Source: Microbacterium sp. 2FI
GTDB lineage: Bacteria; Actinomycetota; Actinomycetes; Actinomycetales; Microbacteriaceae
Direction: 5' to 3'
Assembly: GCF_005502885.1 (NCBI RefSeq)
Contig: NZ_SCMR01000006.1
Coordinates: 62,001-126,000, forward strand
Length of the DNA stretch: 64,000 nucleotides
Each line of letters begins with the position of its first letter. Positions within the stretch are counted from its first letter, which is position 1. A model generated the notes under the pieces. That model saw only the letters and a list, made by a program, of their open reading frames with translations, made no database searches and was not told the origin of the DNA. The position numbers were made by a program, and so were the translations under genes. Shown here in pieces: positions 23,802 to 32,392 of the stretch.

Positions 23802-24146
23802 ATGAGGATCCTGGTGGTCTGCGGAGCGGGTGCCTCGAGCACCTTCGTCGCACAGCGCGTGCGCCATGCGGCCCATGACCAGGGTCTCGCCTACACCGCC
23901 TTCGCCGGCACCGAGCTTTCGCTACCGATCGATCTCGATGCCGCCGACGTCGTCCTCGTGGGGCCGCACCTCGTGCATGCGCTCGAGCGCATCGAGCGGG
24001 ATGCTGCGCTTCGAGGAACGACGGTGGTGCTGTTGCCGTCCGACATCTTCCAGGATCTCGACGGCACGCGGACGCTCGCGCTCGTCCGCGCCGCGGTCGG
24101 AGGCTCCGGGGGGACCCTGCCGACCGCGGGCGGCCCACCCCCCTGA
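23802..24146 (+). CDS. small PTS IIB-like protein
   Basis: A 114-residue cytoplasmic protein. It begins MRILVVCGAGASSTFVAQRV, the phosphocysteine loop of lactose/cellobiose-type PTS IIB domains with Cys8 as the phosphoacceptor. AADVVLVGPHLVHALERI and TVVLLPSDIFQDLDG follow, as in the alpha/beta IIB fold. The mannitol IICB at 26205 already has its own IIB domain, so this protein is surplus to transport. It may relay phosphate to the PRD regulator or serve another sugar. It leads the PTS run, has the strong ribosome binding site GAGGAGG, and lies 67 bases before the HPr gene. Confidence 0.75.
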   Translation: MRILVVCGAGASSTFVAQRVRHAAHDQGLAYTAFAGTELSLPIDLDAADVVLVGPHLVHALERIERDAALRGTTVVLLPSDIFQDLDGTRTLALVRAAVGGSGGTLPTAGGPPP

Positions 24147-24213
24147 CGCTCCCCGCGACATCCCGCAAACCACCGACTCGACACGAAAACGAAGCGACAG
24201 AGAGGTCACGCAC

Positions 24214-24489
24214 ATGCCCCCCATTTCCCGGACCGTCCACATCGGCTCCTCGCACGGATTGTACGCCCGCCCCGCGAAGCTCTTCGCCCAGGCGGCGAAG
24301 GATTCCGGCATCCCGGTCACGATCGCCAAGGGCGCCGGCAGCCCCGTCAACGCGGCGAGCATCCTCGGCGTCATCGCGCTCGGCGTCGAGCACGGCGACT
24401 ACGTCACCCTGACCGCCGACGGCGACGGGGCCGAAGGCGTGCTCGACACGCTCTCCGAGCTCCTCACGACCGATCACGACGCGGAGTAG
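24214..24489 (+). CDS. ptsH: phosphocarrier protein HPr
   Basis: A 91-residue general PTS protein. It accepts phosphate from enzyme I on His14 (motif SSHGLYARPA) and passes it to IIA proteins. The region SPVNAASILGVIALG matches the loop that carries the regulatory serine in Gram-positive HPr; Ser49 lies in that motif. The length is normal. The gene is four bases ahead of the enzyme I gene, so the two form a unit. Finding HPr inside a mannitol-specific island suggests it may be the only HPr of the organism or a dedicated copy. Confidence 0.92.
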   Translation: MPPISRTVHIGSSHGLYARPAKLFAQAAKDSGIPVTIAKGAGSPVNAASILGVIALGVEHGDYVTLTADGDGAEGVLDTLSELLTTDHDAE

Positions 24490-24493
24490 GACG

Positions 24494-26170
24494 ATGGCTG
24501 AGATCCGTGGTGTCGGCATCGGCCTCGGGGTCGCCCAAGGCCCCGTGGCCCGCATGTCCGAACCTCTGCCCGCCCCGAGCGATGCACCCAGCACGCTGTC
24601 TGCAGACGAGGAGACGGCGCGGGTGAAGGAGGCCGTCGGCGCCGTCGCCCGCGAGCTCGAGGCCCGCGGCGCCCAGGCCGGCGGCGCGGCGCAGGACGTG
24701 CTCGAGGCGCAGGCCATGATGGCCGAGGACCCGACCCTCGAAGACGAGATCGCCACGCGTCTGGCCGCGGGCAAGACCAGCGAGTTCGCAGTCTTCGACG
24801 CGTTCGCGTCGTTCCGCGACACGCTGACCGCGATGGGCGGCTACCTCGGCGAGCGCGCGGCCGACCTCGATGATGTCGCGCAGCGCGTCATCGCGCACCT
24901 GCGCGGGGTTCCGGCACCGGGCGTGCCCGATCCGGGCTACCCGTTCGTGCTCGTGGCGAAGGATCTCGCCCCCGCAGACACGGCGCTCCTCGACCTCGAC
25001 AAGGTGCTGGCGCTCGTCACCACCGACGGCGGACCGACCTCGCACACCGCGATCCTCGCCCGCGAGAAGGCGATCGTCGCGGTCGTCGGCGCCCTGGGCG
25101 CGACGACTCTCGCGGACGGCGACACGGTGATCGTGGATGCGGCAGCCGGCGTCGTCACGACCGACCCCACCGCCGACGAACTCGAGCGGGCACAGACCCG
25201 TGCGGCTTCGCGCGCGTCGGCGGCATCTGCTCCCCTCACCCCGGGCGCGCTCGCCGACGGCACGCCCGTGCCGCTGCTGGCGAATCTCGGCAAGCCGGAG
25301 GGCGCCGCCGAGGCGGTCGCCCTCGGAGCCGAGGGCGTCGGCCTCTTCCGCACGGAATTCCTGTTCCTCAGCGCGAGCCAGGCACCCACCGTCGAGCAGC
25401 AGCGCGAGTCGTACACGCAGCTTCTCGCGGCCTTCCCCGGCAAGAAGGTGGTCGTGCGGGTGCTGGATGCCGGTGCCGACAAGCCGCTGGCGTTCCTCAA
25501 CGACGCGCACGAGGAGAACCCCGCACTCGGGCTTCGCGGCATCCGGGCGCTCCGTGCGAGCGAGGACATCCTGCGCGAGCAGCTCACCGCCCTCGCCCAG
25601 GCCGATGCCGCCACGGATGCCGACCTGTGGGTCATGGCGCCGATGGTGGCGACCGTCGAGGAATCGGTGTACTTCACCGACCTTGCCCGCGACTACGGCG
25701 TGAAGACCGCCGGCGTCATGATCGAGGTGCCGTCGTCGGCACTGCTGGCCGACCGGATCCTGTCCTACTCCGACTTCGCCTCGATCGGCACGAACGACCT
25801 CACGCAGTACACGCTCGCCGCCGACCGCCTGCTGGGTTCGGTCGCGGCGTTCCAGGATCCGTGGCACCCCGCGGTGCTGCGGCTCATCCGCGAGGTCGGC
25901 GATGCCGGCCGCATCCACGGCAAGCCCGTCGGCATCTGCGGTGAGGCCGCGGCCGACCCGCTGCTGGCCGTCGTCCTCGTCGGCCTCGGCGCGACGAGCC
26001 TGTCGATGGCGCCCACCGCGCTCGCCGACGTGCGCGCGACGCTCCTGCAGCACTCGATCGACGACGCGCGGGTCATCGCCGCCGCCGCCCTCGAAGCCTC
26101 CGGCGCGGCATCCGCCCGGGACGCGGCGCGTGCCGCCGCGGCCGAGAACAGCACCACCCCCGCGGCCTAG
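24494..26170 (+). CDS. ptsI: phosphoenolpyruvate--protein phosphotransferase (enzyme I)
   Basis: A 558-residue cytoplasmic enzyme that takes phosphate from phosphoenolpyruvate and gives it to HPr. The HPr-binding helical domain (about 20-140) is followed by the phosphohistidine domain with GGPTSHTAILARE (His184). The PEP-binding barrel has GLFRTEFLFL, RVLDAGADKPL, EVPSSALLAD and SIGTNDLTQYTLAADR, and the active-site Cys482 in VGICGEAAADP. Slightly shorter than E. coli EI (575), but all catalytic motifs are present. It begins four bases after HPr and is followed 34 bases later by the mannitol IICB gene, whose ribosome binding site is AAGGAGA. Confidence 0.94.
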   Translation: MAEIRGVGIGLGVAQGPVARMSEPLPAPSDAPSTLSADEETARVKEAVGAVARELEARGAQAGGAAQDVLEAQAMMAEDPTLEDEIATRLAAGKTSEFAVFDAFASFRDTLTAMGGYLGERAADLDDVAQRVIAHLRGVPAPGVPDPGYPFVLVAKDLAPADTALLDLDKVLALVTTDGGPTSHTAILAREKAIVAVVGALGATTLADGDTVIVDAAAGVVTTDPTADELERAQTRAASRASAASAPLTPGALADGTPVPLLANLGKPEGAAEAVALGAEGVGLFRTEFLFLSASQAPTVEQQRESYTQLLAAFPGKKVVVRVLDAGADKPLAFLNDAHEENPALGLRGIRALRASEDILREQLTALAQADAATDADLWVMAPMVATVEESVYFTDLARDYGVKTAGVMIEVPSSALLADRILSYSDFASIGTNDLTQYTLAADRLLGSVAAFQDPWHPAVLRLIREVGDAGRIHGKPVGICGEAAADPLLAVVLVGLGATSLSMAPTALADVRATLLQHSIDDARVIAAAALEASGAASARDAARAAAAENSTTPAA

Positions 26171-26204
26171 CGCGCCGCCACCCGAAACAAACAAGGAGAT
26201 CGCA

Positions 26205-27761
26205 ATGACAACGGCGTCAACGCCCACGACGGGCACCAGCAAGACACGAGTCGGAGTCCAGCGCTTCGGCACGTATCTGTCCGGCATGATCATGCCGAAC
26301 ATCCCCGCGCTGATCGCGTGGGGAATCTTCACCGCCTTCTTCATCGGAGTGGGCTGGACCCCGAACGCCGACCTCGCGACGATCGTCGGTCCGTTCATCC
26401 ATTACCTCCTGCCGCTCCTGATCGCCTACACCGGCGGCAGCATCGTCTACGGCATCCGCGGCGGCGTCGTCGCCTCGATCGCGACGATGGGTGCGATCGC
26501 GGGCTCCGACCTGCTGATCGCGAACGTCAACGCGACGTTGCCTGCGGATGACCAGCTCGGCGAGGTGCACATGTTCATCGGCGCGATGATCATGGCGCCG
26601 CTCGCGGCCTACACGATGAAGTGGCTCGACAGCCTGTGGGAGGGGAAGATCAAGGCGGGCTTCGAGATGCTCGTCAACATGTTCTCCGCCGGCATCTGGG
26701 GCTTCGTGATGGCCGTCGTGGGCTTCTACCCGATCGCCTGGCTCGTCAACGGCGTCATGCAGGGACTCAGCAATGCCGTGGGCTGGCTCGTGGAGAACAA
26801 CCTCCTGCCCCTCACGAGCATCGTGATCGAACCGGCGAAGGTCTTCTTCCTCAACAACGCGATCAACCACGGCGTGCTGACGCCGCTGGGCATCCAGCAG
26901 GCGGCCGAGGCGGACAACAACGCCTCGATCCTGTTCCTCCTCGAGGCCAACCCCGGTCCCGGCGTCGGCCTGCTGCTCGCGTTCACGTTCTTCGGCCTCG
27001 GCGCCGCGCGCGCCTCGGCCCCCGGCGCGGCCGTGATCCAGTTCTTCGGCGGCATCCACGAGGTGTACTTCCCGTACGCGCTCATGAAGCCGATCCTGAT
27101 CCTGGCGCTCATCGCCGGCGGCATGACCGGTGTCACCACGAACATGCTCCTCGGCGGCGCGCTGCGCGCACCGGCTGCACCGGGCAGCATCATCGCGGTG
27201 CTCGCGCAGACCGCGACGGGCGCGTACTTCGCGGTGATCCTCTCGGTGATCCTCTCGGCGACCGTGACCTTCCTCATCGCGGGCGTGATCCTGCGGGCCT
27301 CGCGCAAGCGCGACCTCGCGGCGATGGCGGCCACCGACGACGCGTTCGGCGCGGCGATCACCCAGACCGAGGCGGCCAAGGGCAAGTCGTCCGACGCCCT
27401 CGGGGGCCTTCGCGGCGGGGCTGCGACGGCCGCGGCCGGCGGCGTGGAGCCCGCGATCATGACCGAGCGCGAGATCAAGAACATCGTGTTCGCGTGCGAC
27501 GCCGGCATGGGATCGTCGGCGATGGGTGCGAGCGTGCTGCGCAACAAGATCAAGAAGGCGGGCATCGAAGACGTCACCGTCGTCAACAAGGCGATCGCGG
27601 CCCTCGACTCCTCAGCCGACCTGGTCATCACGCAGAACCAGCTGACCGACCGCGCACGCGCCAAGACGCCGGATGCGGTCCACATCTCGGTCGACAACTT
27701 CATGAACTCGCCGAAGTACGACGAGGTCGTGGAGCTCGTGCGCAACCAGCACGAGAACTGA
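26205..27761 (+). CDS. mtlA: PTS mannitol transporter subunit IICB
   Basis: A 518-residue membrane protein that imports and phosphorylates mannitol. The IIC domain (about 15-375) starts VGVQRFGTYLSGMIMPNIPALIAWG and has the substrate-site motif FFGGIHEVYFPYALMKP near residue 283. After a flexible Ala/Gly-rich linker, the IIB domain (about 420-518) carries the phosphocysteine loop FACDAGMGSSAMGAS with Cys431. The IIA domain of the E. coli IICBA protein is absent and is supplied by the separate gene at 27893. The start is the ATG at 26205 after AAGGAGA. Mannitol specificity is supported by the mannitol-1-phosphate dehydrogenase two genes on. Confidence 0.95.
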   Translation: MTTASTPTTGTSKTRVGVQRFGTYLSGMIMPNIPALIAWGIFTAFFIGVGWTPNADLATIVGPFIHYLLPLLIAYTGGSIVYGIRGGVVASIATMGAIAGSDLLIANVNATLPADDQLGEVHMFIGAMIMAPLAAYTMKWLDSLWEGKIKAGFEMLVNMFSAGIWGFVMAVVGFYPIAWLVNGVMQGLSNAVGWLVENNLLPLTSIVIEPAKVFFLNNAINHGVLTPLGIQQAAEADNNASILFLLEANPGPGVGLLLAFTFFGLGAARASAPGAAVIQFFGGIHEVYFPYALMKPILILALIAGGMTGVTTNMLLGGALRAPAAPGSIIAVLAQTATGAYFAVILSVILSATVTFLIAGVILRASRKRDLAAMAATDDAFGAAITQTEAAKGKSSDALGGLRGGAATAAAGGVEPAIMTEREIKNIVFACDAGMGSSAMGASVLRNKIKKAGIEDVTVVNKAIAALDSSADLVITQNQLTDRARAKTPDAVHISVDNFMNSPKYDEVVELVRNQHEN

Positions 27762-27857
27762 CACACCAGACCGCTGCGGGGCCGGACGGCGGGAGGCCTC
27801 CGGCCTCGTGGCCTTCCCGGCCCCGGGGCGGCCCGGGTACGTTCGAAACTAGACAGG

Positions 27858-27872
27858 CCGCGGGATCCGCGG
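27858..27872. other. CCGCGG inverted repeat before mtlF
   Basis: CCGCGG (27858-27863), GAT, CCGCGG (27867-27872) form a dyad just upstream of the mtlF ribosome binding site. The 131-bp gap after mtlA is otherwise GC-rich with a GGAGGCCTCC-type fold and TTCGAA at 27842. It could modulate mtlF translation or act as an mRNA stability element. Confidence 0.3.
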
Positions 27873-27892
27873 ACGACAGAAAGGCGACCGAC

Positions 27893-28330
27893 ATGGCACG
27901 TGAGGTCCTCAGCATCGGACAGGTGCGCATACACTCCGGCAGCGCGACGCGCGAGGAGGCCATGAAGGAGGCGGCCGACATCCTCGAGTCCGTGGGCGCC
28001 GTCACAAGCGCCTACTTCGATGCGATGCAGCAGCGCGAGCAGACCGTCTCGACCTACATGGGCAACGAACTCGCCATCCCCCACGGCACGAACGAGACCA
28101 AGCACACGATCCTCGACTCGGCGCTGTCGGTCGTCCGCTACGACGGCGGTGTCGACTGGGGCGGCGAGCCGGTGACCTTCGTGGTCGGCATCGCGGGCAA
28201 GGGCGATGAGCACCTCGAGATCCTGTCGCAGATCGCGATCCTGTTCTCGGACGACGACGACGTCGCGCGGCTGAAAGAGGCGGGGACTCCCGAGGAGCTC
28301 TTCGCGATCGTCTCGTCCGCAGGCGTGTGA
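27893..28330 (+). CDS. mtlF: PTS mannitol transporter subunit IIA
   Basis: A 145-residue cytoplasmic phosphocarrier that passes phosphate from HPr to the IIB domain of the mannitol transporter. The active-site histidine is His64 in [14 protein letters not shown]. The fold is the fructose/mannitol IIA type, with [39 protein letters not shown] in the second half. The length matches stand-alone MtlF proteins of Gram-positive bacteria. The stop codon shares one base with the start of mtlD (TGATG), which implies coupled translation. Confidence 0.94.
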   Translation: MAREVLSIGQVRIHSGSATREEAMKEAADILESVGAVTSAYFDAMQQREQTVSTYMGNELAIPHGTNETKHTILDSALSVVRYDGGVDWGGEPVTFVVGIAGKGDEHLEILSQIAILFSDDDDVARLKEAGTPEELFAIVSSAGV

Positions 28331-29478
28331 TGAAGGCCGTCCACTTCGGCGCCGGCAACATCGGCCGTGGGTTCGTCGGGCTGCTGCTGCACGAAGGTGG
28401 CTACGAGCTCGTGTTCTCCGACGTCGCGGCCCCGCTCGTCGACGCGATCAACGCCGTCTCAGAGTACACCGTCCACGAGGTGGGCGAGGGCGGCCGCGAC
28501 ACGGTCGTCACCGGATTCCGCGCGATCAACAGCGCCGAGAACCCACAGCAGGTCGTGGACGAGATCGCCACGGCCAACGTCGTGACGACCGCCGTCGGGC
28601 CCACGATCCTGAAGTTCGTCGCGCCGCACATCGTCGCGGGTCTCGGGCTGCGCGACCCCGCGGCTCCCCCGCTGCAGATCATGGCGTGCGAGAACGCGAT
28701 CAACGCGACCGACCTGCTGCGCGACGAGATCATCGCTCTCACGGGCGACGCATGGGACGCCCTGGCCGGGCGCGCGGTGTTCGCCAACACCGCGGTGGAC
28801 CGCATCGTGCCCGCGCAGCCCGCGGACGGCGGCGTCGACGTCACCGTCGAGCCGTTCTACGAGTGGGCGATCGAGCGCCCCCCGTTCGGCGAGCAGCCCC
28901 CGCGCATTCCCGGCGCCCACTTCGTCGACGACCTCGCCCCCTACATCGAGCGCAAGCTCTTCACCGTCAACACCGGGCATGCGACGACGGCGTACTTCGG
29001 CGCGCAGGCGGGCGTCGAGACGATCGCGGCCGCGCTCGCGAACGACGAGATCGCCGCGCGTGTGGCCGCGGCGCTCGAAGAGACCTCGGCGCTGCTGGCC
29101 GCCAAGCACGGGCTCGACGCGGCCGATCTCGCGGCGTACCGCGCGACGATCCTCGCCCGGTTCCGAAACGCCGCGCTCCCCGACACGGTGTGGCGGGTGG
29201 GCCGCCAGCCCCTGCGCAAGCTCTCACGGAACGAGCGCTTCGTCGGCCCCGCCGCCGAAGCCGCGGAACGCGGGCTCCCGGTCGACGCGCTGGTCGCGGC
29301 GATGGGCGCGGCGCTCGCCTTCGACGATGCCGAGGACCCGCAATCGGTCGACCTGCAGCGGATGCTGCGCGAGCACGACTCCGCGACATTCACCGCCACC
29401 GTGACGGGGCTCGAGGCGCAGCATCCGCTCTTCCCGCGTGTGGAGGCCGTCGTCGCGGCGCGCCAGGCCGGGCTGTGA
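28330..29478 (+). CDS. mtlD: mannitol-1-phosphate 5-dehydrogenase
   Basis: A 382-residue NAD-dependent polyol dehydrogenase that oxidises imported mannitol-1-phosphate to fructose-6-phosphate for glycolysis. [20 protein letters not shown] is the N-terminal NAD fold. [22 protein letters not shown] and [14 protein letters not shown] are the conserved substrate and catalytic segments of the family (Lys of ERKLFTVN, Asn and His in NTGH). The length equals the E. coli enzyme. ATG 28330 is preferred over the adjacent GTG 28327. It completes the uptake-to-glycolysis route of the island. The stop codon overlaps the next start by four bases. Confidence 0.95.
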   Translation: MKAVHFGAGNIGRGFVGLLLHEGGYELVFSDVAAPLVDAINAVSEYTVHEVGEGGRDTVVTGFRAINSAENPQQVVDEIATANVVTTAVGPTILKFVAPHIVAGLGLRDPAAPPLQIMACENAINATDLLRDEIIALTGDAWDALAGRAVFANTAVDRIVPAQPADGGVDVTVEPFYEWAIERPPFGEQPPRIPGAHFVDDLAPYIERKLFTVNTGHATTAYFGAQAGVETIAAALANDEIAARVAAALEETSALLAAKHGLDAADLAAYRATILARFRNAALPDTVWRVGRQPLRKLSRNERFVGPAAEAAERGLPVDALVAAMGAALAFDDAEDPQSVDLQRMLREHDSATFTATVTGLEAQHPLFPRVEAVVAARQAGL

Positions 29479-30230
29479 CATCGCATCGCCGCGCCCGGCG
29501 GATCCTCGCGTGGGTGCTCGGCTCGATCGGAGTGCTGCTGCTCGCGGGAGCCGTCGGCATCGTGATCTGGAGCCAGGTGGGGGTGATGGCCGCCGAGCCC
29601 GACCCTCTCGCCGCCGTGCGCGCCGACCCGGCGATCACGATCAGCGACACCGCCGCGGGCATCGTGCTCGCCCCGGCCGACGGCGCGAGCGAGGTCGGCC
29701 TCGTCTACATCCCGGGCGCGAAGGTCGACCCGTGGGCGTACGCGAACAAGATGTCGGGAATCGTCGACGAGGCGGGCGTCACGGTCGTGATCACCAAACC
29801 CTGGCTGAACCTCGCCTTCTTCGACCTGCGTCCGCTGTCGGCCTTCACGGATCTCGCTCCCGACGTCGGCACGTGGATCGTCGGCGGCCACTCACTCGGG
29901 GGCGTCCGCGCGTGCCAGCTGGCCGACGACGCCGACGCCCTCGCCCTGTTCGGGTCGTACTGCGCGACCGATCTCGCTGACTCGGGGCTCCCGGTGATCA
30001 GCATCGCCGGCAGTGAGGACGGGCTGTCGACCCCCGAGAAGATCGCCGACGCGCGACCGCTGCTGCCTGCCGACGCGGAGATGGCGGTAATCGACGGTGC
30101 GAGCCACGCGTCGTTCGGCGACTATGGCCCACAGGACGGCGACGGCACGCCGACGATCTCGGACGACGACATGCGAGCCGAGCTCACGGAACTGCTGGTC
30201 GAGTTCGAAAGCGGCCTGCCGGCGACATAG
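29475..30230 (+). CDS. membrane-anchored alpha/beta hydrolase
   Basis: A 251-residue protein with one N-terminal membrane segment ([23 protein letters not shown], about 10-32), which may be an anchor or uncleaved signal. An alpha/beta hydrolase domain follows. The nucleophile elbow is GGHSLGG (Ser at about 140), the acid is probably the Asp in IAGSEDGLS, and the His is in [12 protein letters not shown]. It fits the PF12695/YdeN-like group, whose substrates are unknown. The GTG start overlaps the mtlD stop codon (GTGA), so it is translationally coupled to the mannitol operon, although a role in mannitol use is not apparent. Confidence 0.75.
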   Translation: MTSHRRARRILAWVLGSIGVLLLAGAVGIVIWSQVGVMAAEPDPLAAVRADPAITISDTAAGIVLAPADGASEVGLVYIPGAKVDPWAYANKMSGIVDEAGVTVVITKPWLNLAFFDLRPLSAFTDLAPDVGTWIVGGHSLGGVRACQLADDADALALFGSYCATDLADSGLPVISIAGSEDGLSTPEKIADARPLLPADAEMAVIDGASHASFGDYGPQDGDGTPTISDDDMRAELTELLVEFESGLPAT

Positions 30231-30233
30231 ACT
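30228..30233 (+). promoter_or_regulatory. -10 element (TAGACT), leaderless TSUP gene
   Basis: TAGACT ends eight bases before the GTG at 30242. Its first three bases are the stop codon of the hydrolase gene. Confidence 0.45.
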
Positions 30234-30241
30234 TTCCGCCC

Positions 30242-30964
30242 GTGACCCTCGTCCTCGCAGCCCTCGCCGCCTTCGTCGCGGCGGTGATCCAGCGCATCAC
30301 GGGCCTCGGGTTCGTGCTCGTGCTCGTCGGACCCATCGTGCTGCTCTACGGCCCGCTCGAGGGCGTCACGATCGGCGTGCTGCTCGCGCTCGTCGCGTCG
30401 CTGTCTGCGATCCCGCTCGTCTGGCGGCAGATCGAGTGGCGGCGGACGTGGTGGCTCATCTGGCCGGGTCTGGTAGCCGCCCCCTTCGCGGCGCTCCTCG
30501 TGCGGGTGCTGCCCGATTCGGCGCTCCTCCTCCTCATCGCCGCGATGGCGTACTTCGCGCTCGTGGCCGGCTGGATCCCGGCCCTCTCGGCATCGCTGCG
30601 CGGCCGCCCGGGAGCGGTCGTCGCGGGCTCGGCCGCGGGGTTCATGCACGTCGCGAGCGGCCTGTCCGGCCCGCCGCTCGCCGCCTACGCGGTCGGCGAC
30701 CAGTGGGAGCAGCGCCGGTTCGCCGCGAGCGTTCAGGTGATCTTCGCGACGTTCAGCGTCGTCTCGGTGGCTTTGCGAGGGCTCCCGGTATCCCCCGTCG
30801 CCGACATCTGGCTGCTCATCGCGGCGACCGCCGCCGGCATCCTGATCGGCACTCTGCTGGTGCGGTTCGTGCCCTCCCGCATCGCCCGAATCGCGATGCT
30901 CGCGATCGCGTGGGCGGGCGCGACAGTGGTGCTCGTACGCGGCATCCTGGCACTGTTGTCGTGA
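30242..30964 (+). CDS. TSUP family transporter (TauE/SafE-like permease)
   Basis: A 240-residue membrane protein with seven or eight hydrophobic segments. It matches the TSUP (TauE/SafE) family in size and pattern: QRITGLGFVLVLVGPIVLLYGP near the N-terminus and a second, similar half opening AGSAAGFMHVASGLSGPPLAAYAVGDQ. The FMHVASGLSGPPLA segment is a recognisable family feature. Members are proposed to move sulfite, sulfoacetate or other organic anions across the cytoplasmic membrane. There is no sulfur gene nearby to narrow the substrate. It has its own leaderless promoter. Confidence 0.8.
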   Translation: MTLVLAALAAFVAAVIQRITGLGFVLVLVGPIVLLYGPLEGVTIGVLLALVASLSAIPLVWRQIEWRRTWWLIWPGLVAAPFAALLVRVLPDSALLLLIAAMAYFALVAGWIPALSASLRGRPGAVVAGSAAGFMHVASGLSGPPLAAYAVGDQWEQRRFAASVQVIFATFSVVSVALRGLPVSPVADIWLLIAATAAGILIGTLLVRFVPSRIARIAMLAIAWAGATVVLVRGILALLS

Positions 30965-30990
30965 CCATCCACACACGATGCGGATTTTCA

Positions 30991-31008
30991 GTTAAGAACG
31001 GCTAACAT
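30991..31008. promoter_or_regulatory. possible promoter/operator of the monooxygenase operon
   Basis: GTTA (30991-30994) and TAAC (31003-31006) form a dyad with an 8-base centre in an AT-rich patch. TAACAT (31003-31008) could be a -10. The monooxygenase start codon is 52 bases downstream behind a GGGAGAAGA ribosome binding site. No regulator gene is adjacent. Confidence 0.35.
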
Positions 31009-31060
31009 CGTGAGGTTGTCCGGGCCGGAGCCCGATCACGAAGACGTGTCTGGGAGAAGA

Positions 31061-32392
31061 ATGCACGAGCACCGCTACGCCATCATCGGCGCCGGTCCTT
31101 CAGGGCTGTCCGCAGCGCGCGCCCTGCAGAAGGCAGGAGTCGCGTTCGACGGCTATGAGGCCTCACGCGGCGTCGGGGGCCTCTGGGACATCGAGAACCC
31201 GCGCTCGACGATGTACGAGTCGGCCCACCTCATCTCTTCGCGCACGACGACCGAGTTCGCGGAGTTTCCGATGGACACGACGGCCGACTACCCGAGCCAC
31301 CGCACGCTCATCCGATACTTCCGCGACTTCGCCGATCACTTCGGCCTCACCGAGCGGTTCCGCTTCGAGACGAAGGTCACCTCGGTCGAGAAGACCGACG
31401 ACGGCGGCTGGATGCTGAGCGCCGATGGGCCCGACGGCACGACCTCCGAGCGCTACGACGGCGTGATCCTCGCAAACGGCACGCTCGCCGAGCCGAACGT
31501 GCCGGCGTTCCGCGGCGAGTTCACCGGCGAGATCGTGCACACCAGCGCCTACAAGAGCGCGGCGCAGCTCACCGGCAAGCGCGTGCTCATCATCGGAGCC
31601 GGCAATTCGGGCTGCGACATCGCCGTCGACGCGGTGCACCACGCGGCATCCGTCGATATGAGCGTGCGTCGCGGCTACTACTTCGTGCCGCGCTACCTCT
31701 TCGGCCGTCCGTCCGACACGCTGAACCAGGGCAAGCCCCTGCCCGCGCGCATCAAGCAGTTCGTCGACAAGCGCGTGCTGCAGGCGTTCACGGGCGACCC
31801 GGTGCGCTTCGGCTTTCCCAAGCCCGGGTACAAGATCTACGAGTCGCACCCGATCGTCAACACCCTGATCCTGAACCACCTCGGCCAGGGCGACCTGCGG
31901 ATCCAGCCCGACATCGACCGGTTCGACGGGCAGACGGTGCACTTCCGCGACGGCTCGAGCGCCGACTACGACATGGTGCTGCTGGCGACCGGCTACACGC
32001 TCGACTACCCCTTCGTCGCCCGCGACGCCCTCAACTGGACGGGCTGGTCACCCAAGCTCTTCCTCAACGTCTTCCCGCCCTCGTTCAACGGCCTGTATGT
32101 CATGGGCATGATCGAGGCCTCCGGCATCGGGTGGCAGGGCCGCTACGAGCAGGCCGAGCTCATCGCGGCGTACCTCGCGGCGGATGAGAGCGATCCCGAG
32201 CGCGCGGCCGAGTTCCGTCGCACGGCGACGAGCGAGCCGTGGCCCGACCTCACGGGCGGCTACAAGTACCTCGGCCTCGAGCGCATGTCGTACTACGTCA
32301 ACAAGGATGCGTACCGCCGCGCGGTGCGCACCGCGACCGCGAAGCTGCGCACGGGCGAGACCGCCCCCTCGAAGAAGAGGATCCCCGCATGA
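31061..32392 (+). CDS. flavin-containing monooxygenase
   Basis: A 443-residue class B flavoprotein monooxygenase. The FAD-binding GAGPSG is at residues 9-14 (AIIGAGPSGLSAARAL), the FMO fingerprint FxGxxxHxxxY occurs as FTGEIVHTSAY (about 157-167), and the NADPH-binding GAGNSG follows at about 183 in VLIIGAGNSGCDIAVDAV. LLATGYTLDYPF near residue 310 is the usual C-terminal ATG motif. Such enzymes oxygenate N or S atoms or perform Baeyer-Villiger reactions on ketones. The start is the ATG behind a strong ribosome binding site. It overlaps the BASS transporter gene (ATGA), and an SDR gene follows, so the three act in one pathway, possibly on a terpenoid, steroid or similar acid; that substrate is a guess. 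Confidence 0.88.
   Translation: MHEHRYAIIGAGPSGLSAARALQKAGVAFDGYEASRGVGGLWDIENPRSTMYESAHLISSRTTTEFAEFPMDTTADYPSHRTLIRYFRDFADHFGLTERFRFETKVTSVEKTDDGGWMLSADGPDGTTSERYDGVILANGTLAEPNVPAFRGEFTGEIVHTSAYKSAAQLTGKRVLIIGAGNSGCDIAVDAVHHAASVDMSVRRGYYFVPRYLFGRPSDTLNQGKPLPARIKQFVDKRVLQAFTGDPVRFGFPKPGYKIYESHPIVNTLILNHLGQGDLRIQPDIDRFDGQTVHFRDGSSADYDMVLLATGYTLDYPFVARDALNWTGWSPKLFLNVFPPSFNGLYVMGMIEASGIGWQGRYEQAELIAAYLAADESDPERAAEFRRTATSEPWPDLTGGYKYLGLERMSYYVNKDAYRRAVRTATAKLRTGETAPSKKRIPA

Noticed and set aside
27762..27892. Riboswitch or antiterminator site between mtlA and mtlF
   Set aside because: GC-rich folds are possible, but no known riboswitch core or PRD-type RNA antiterminator sequence can be seen.
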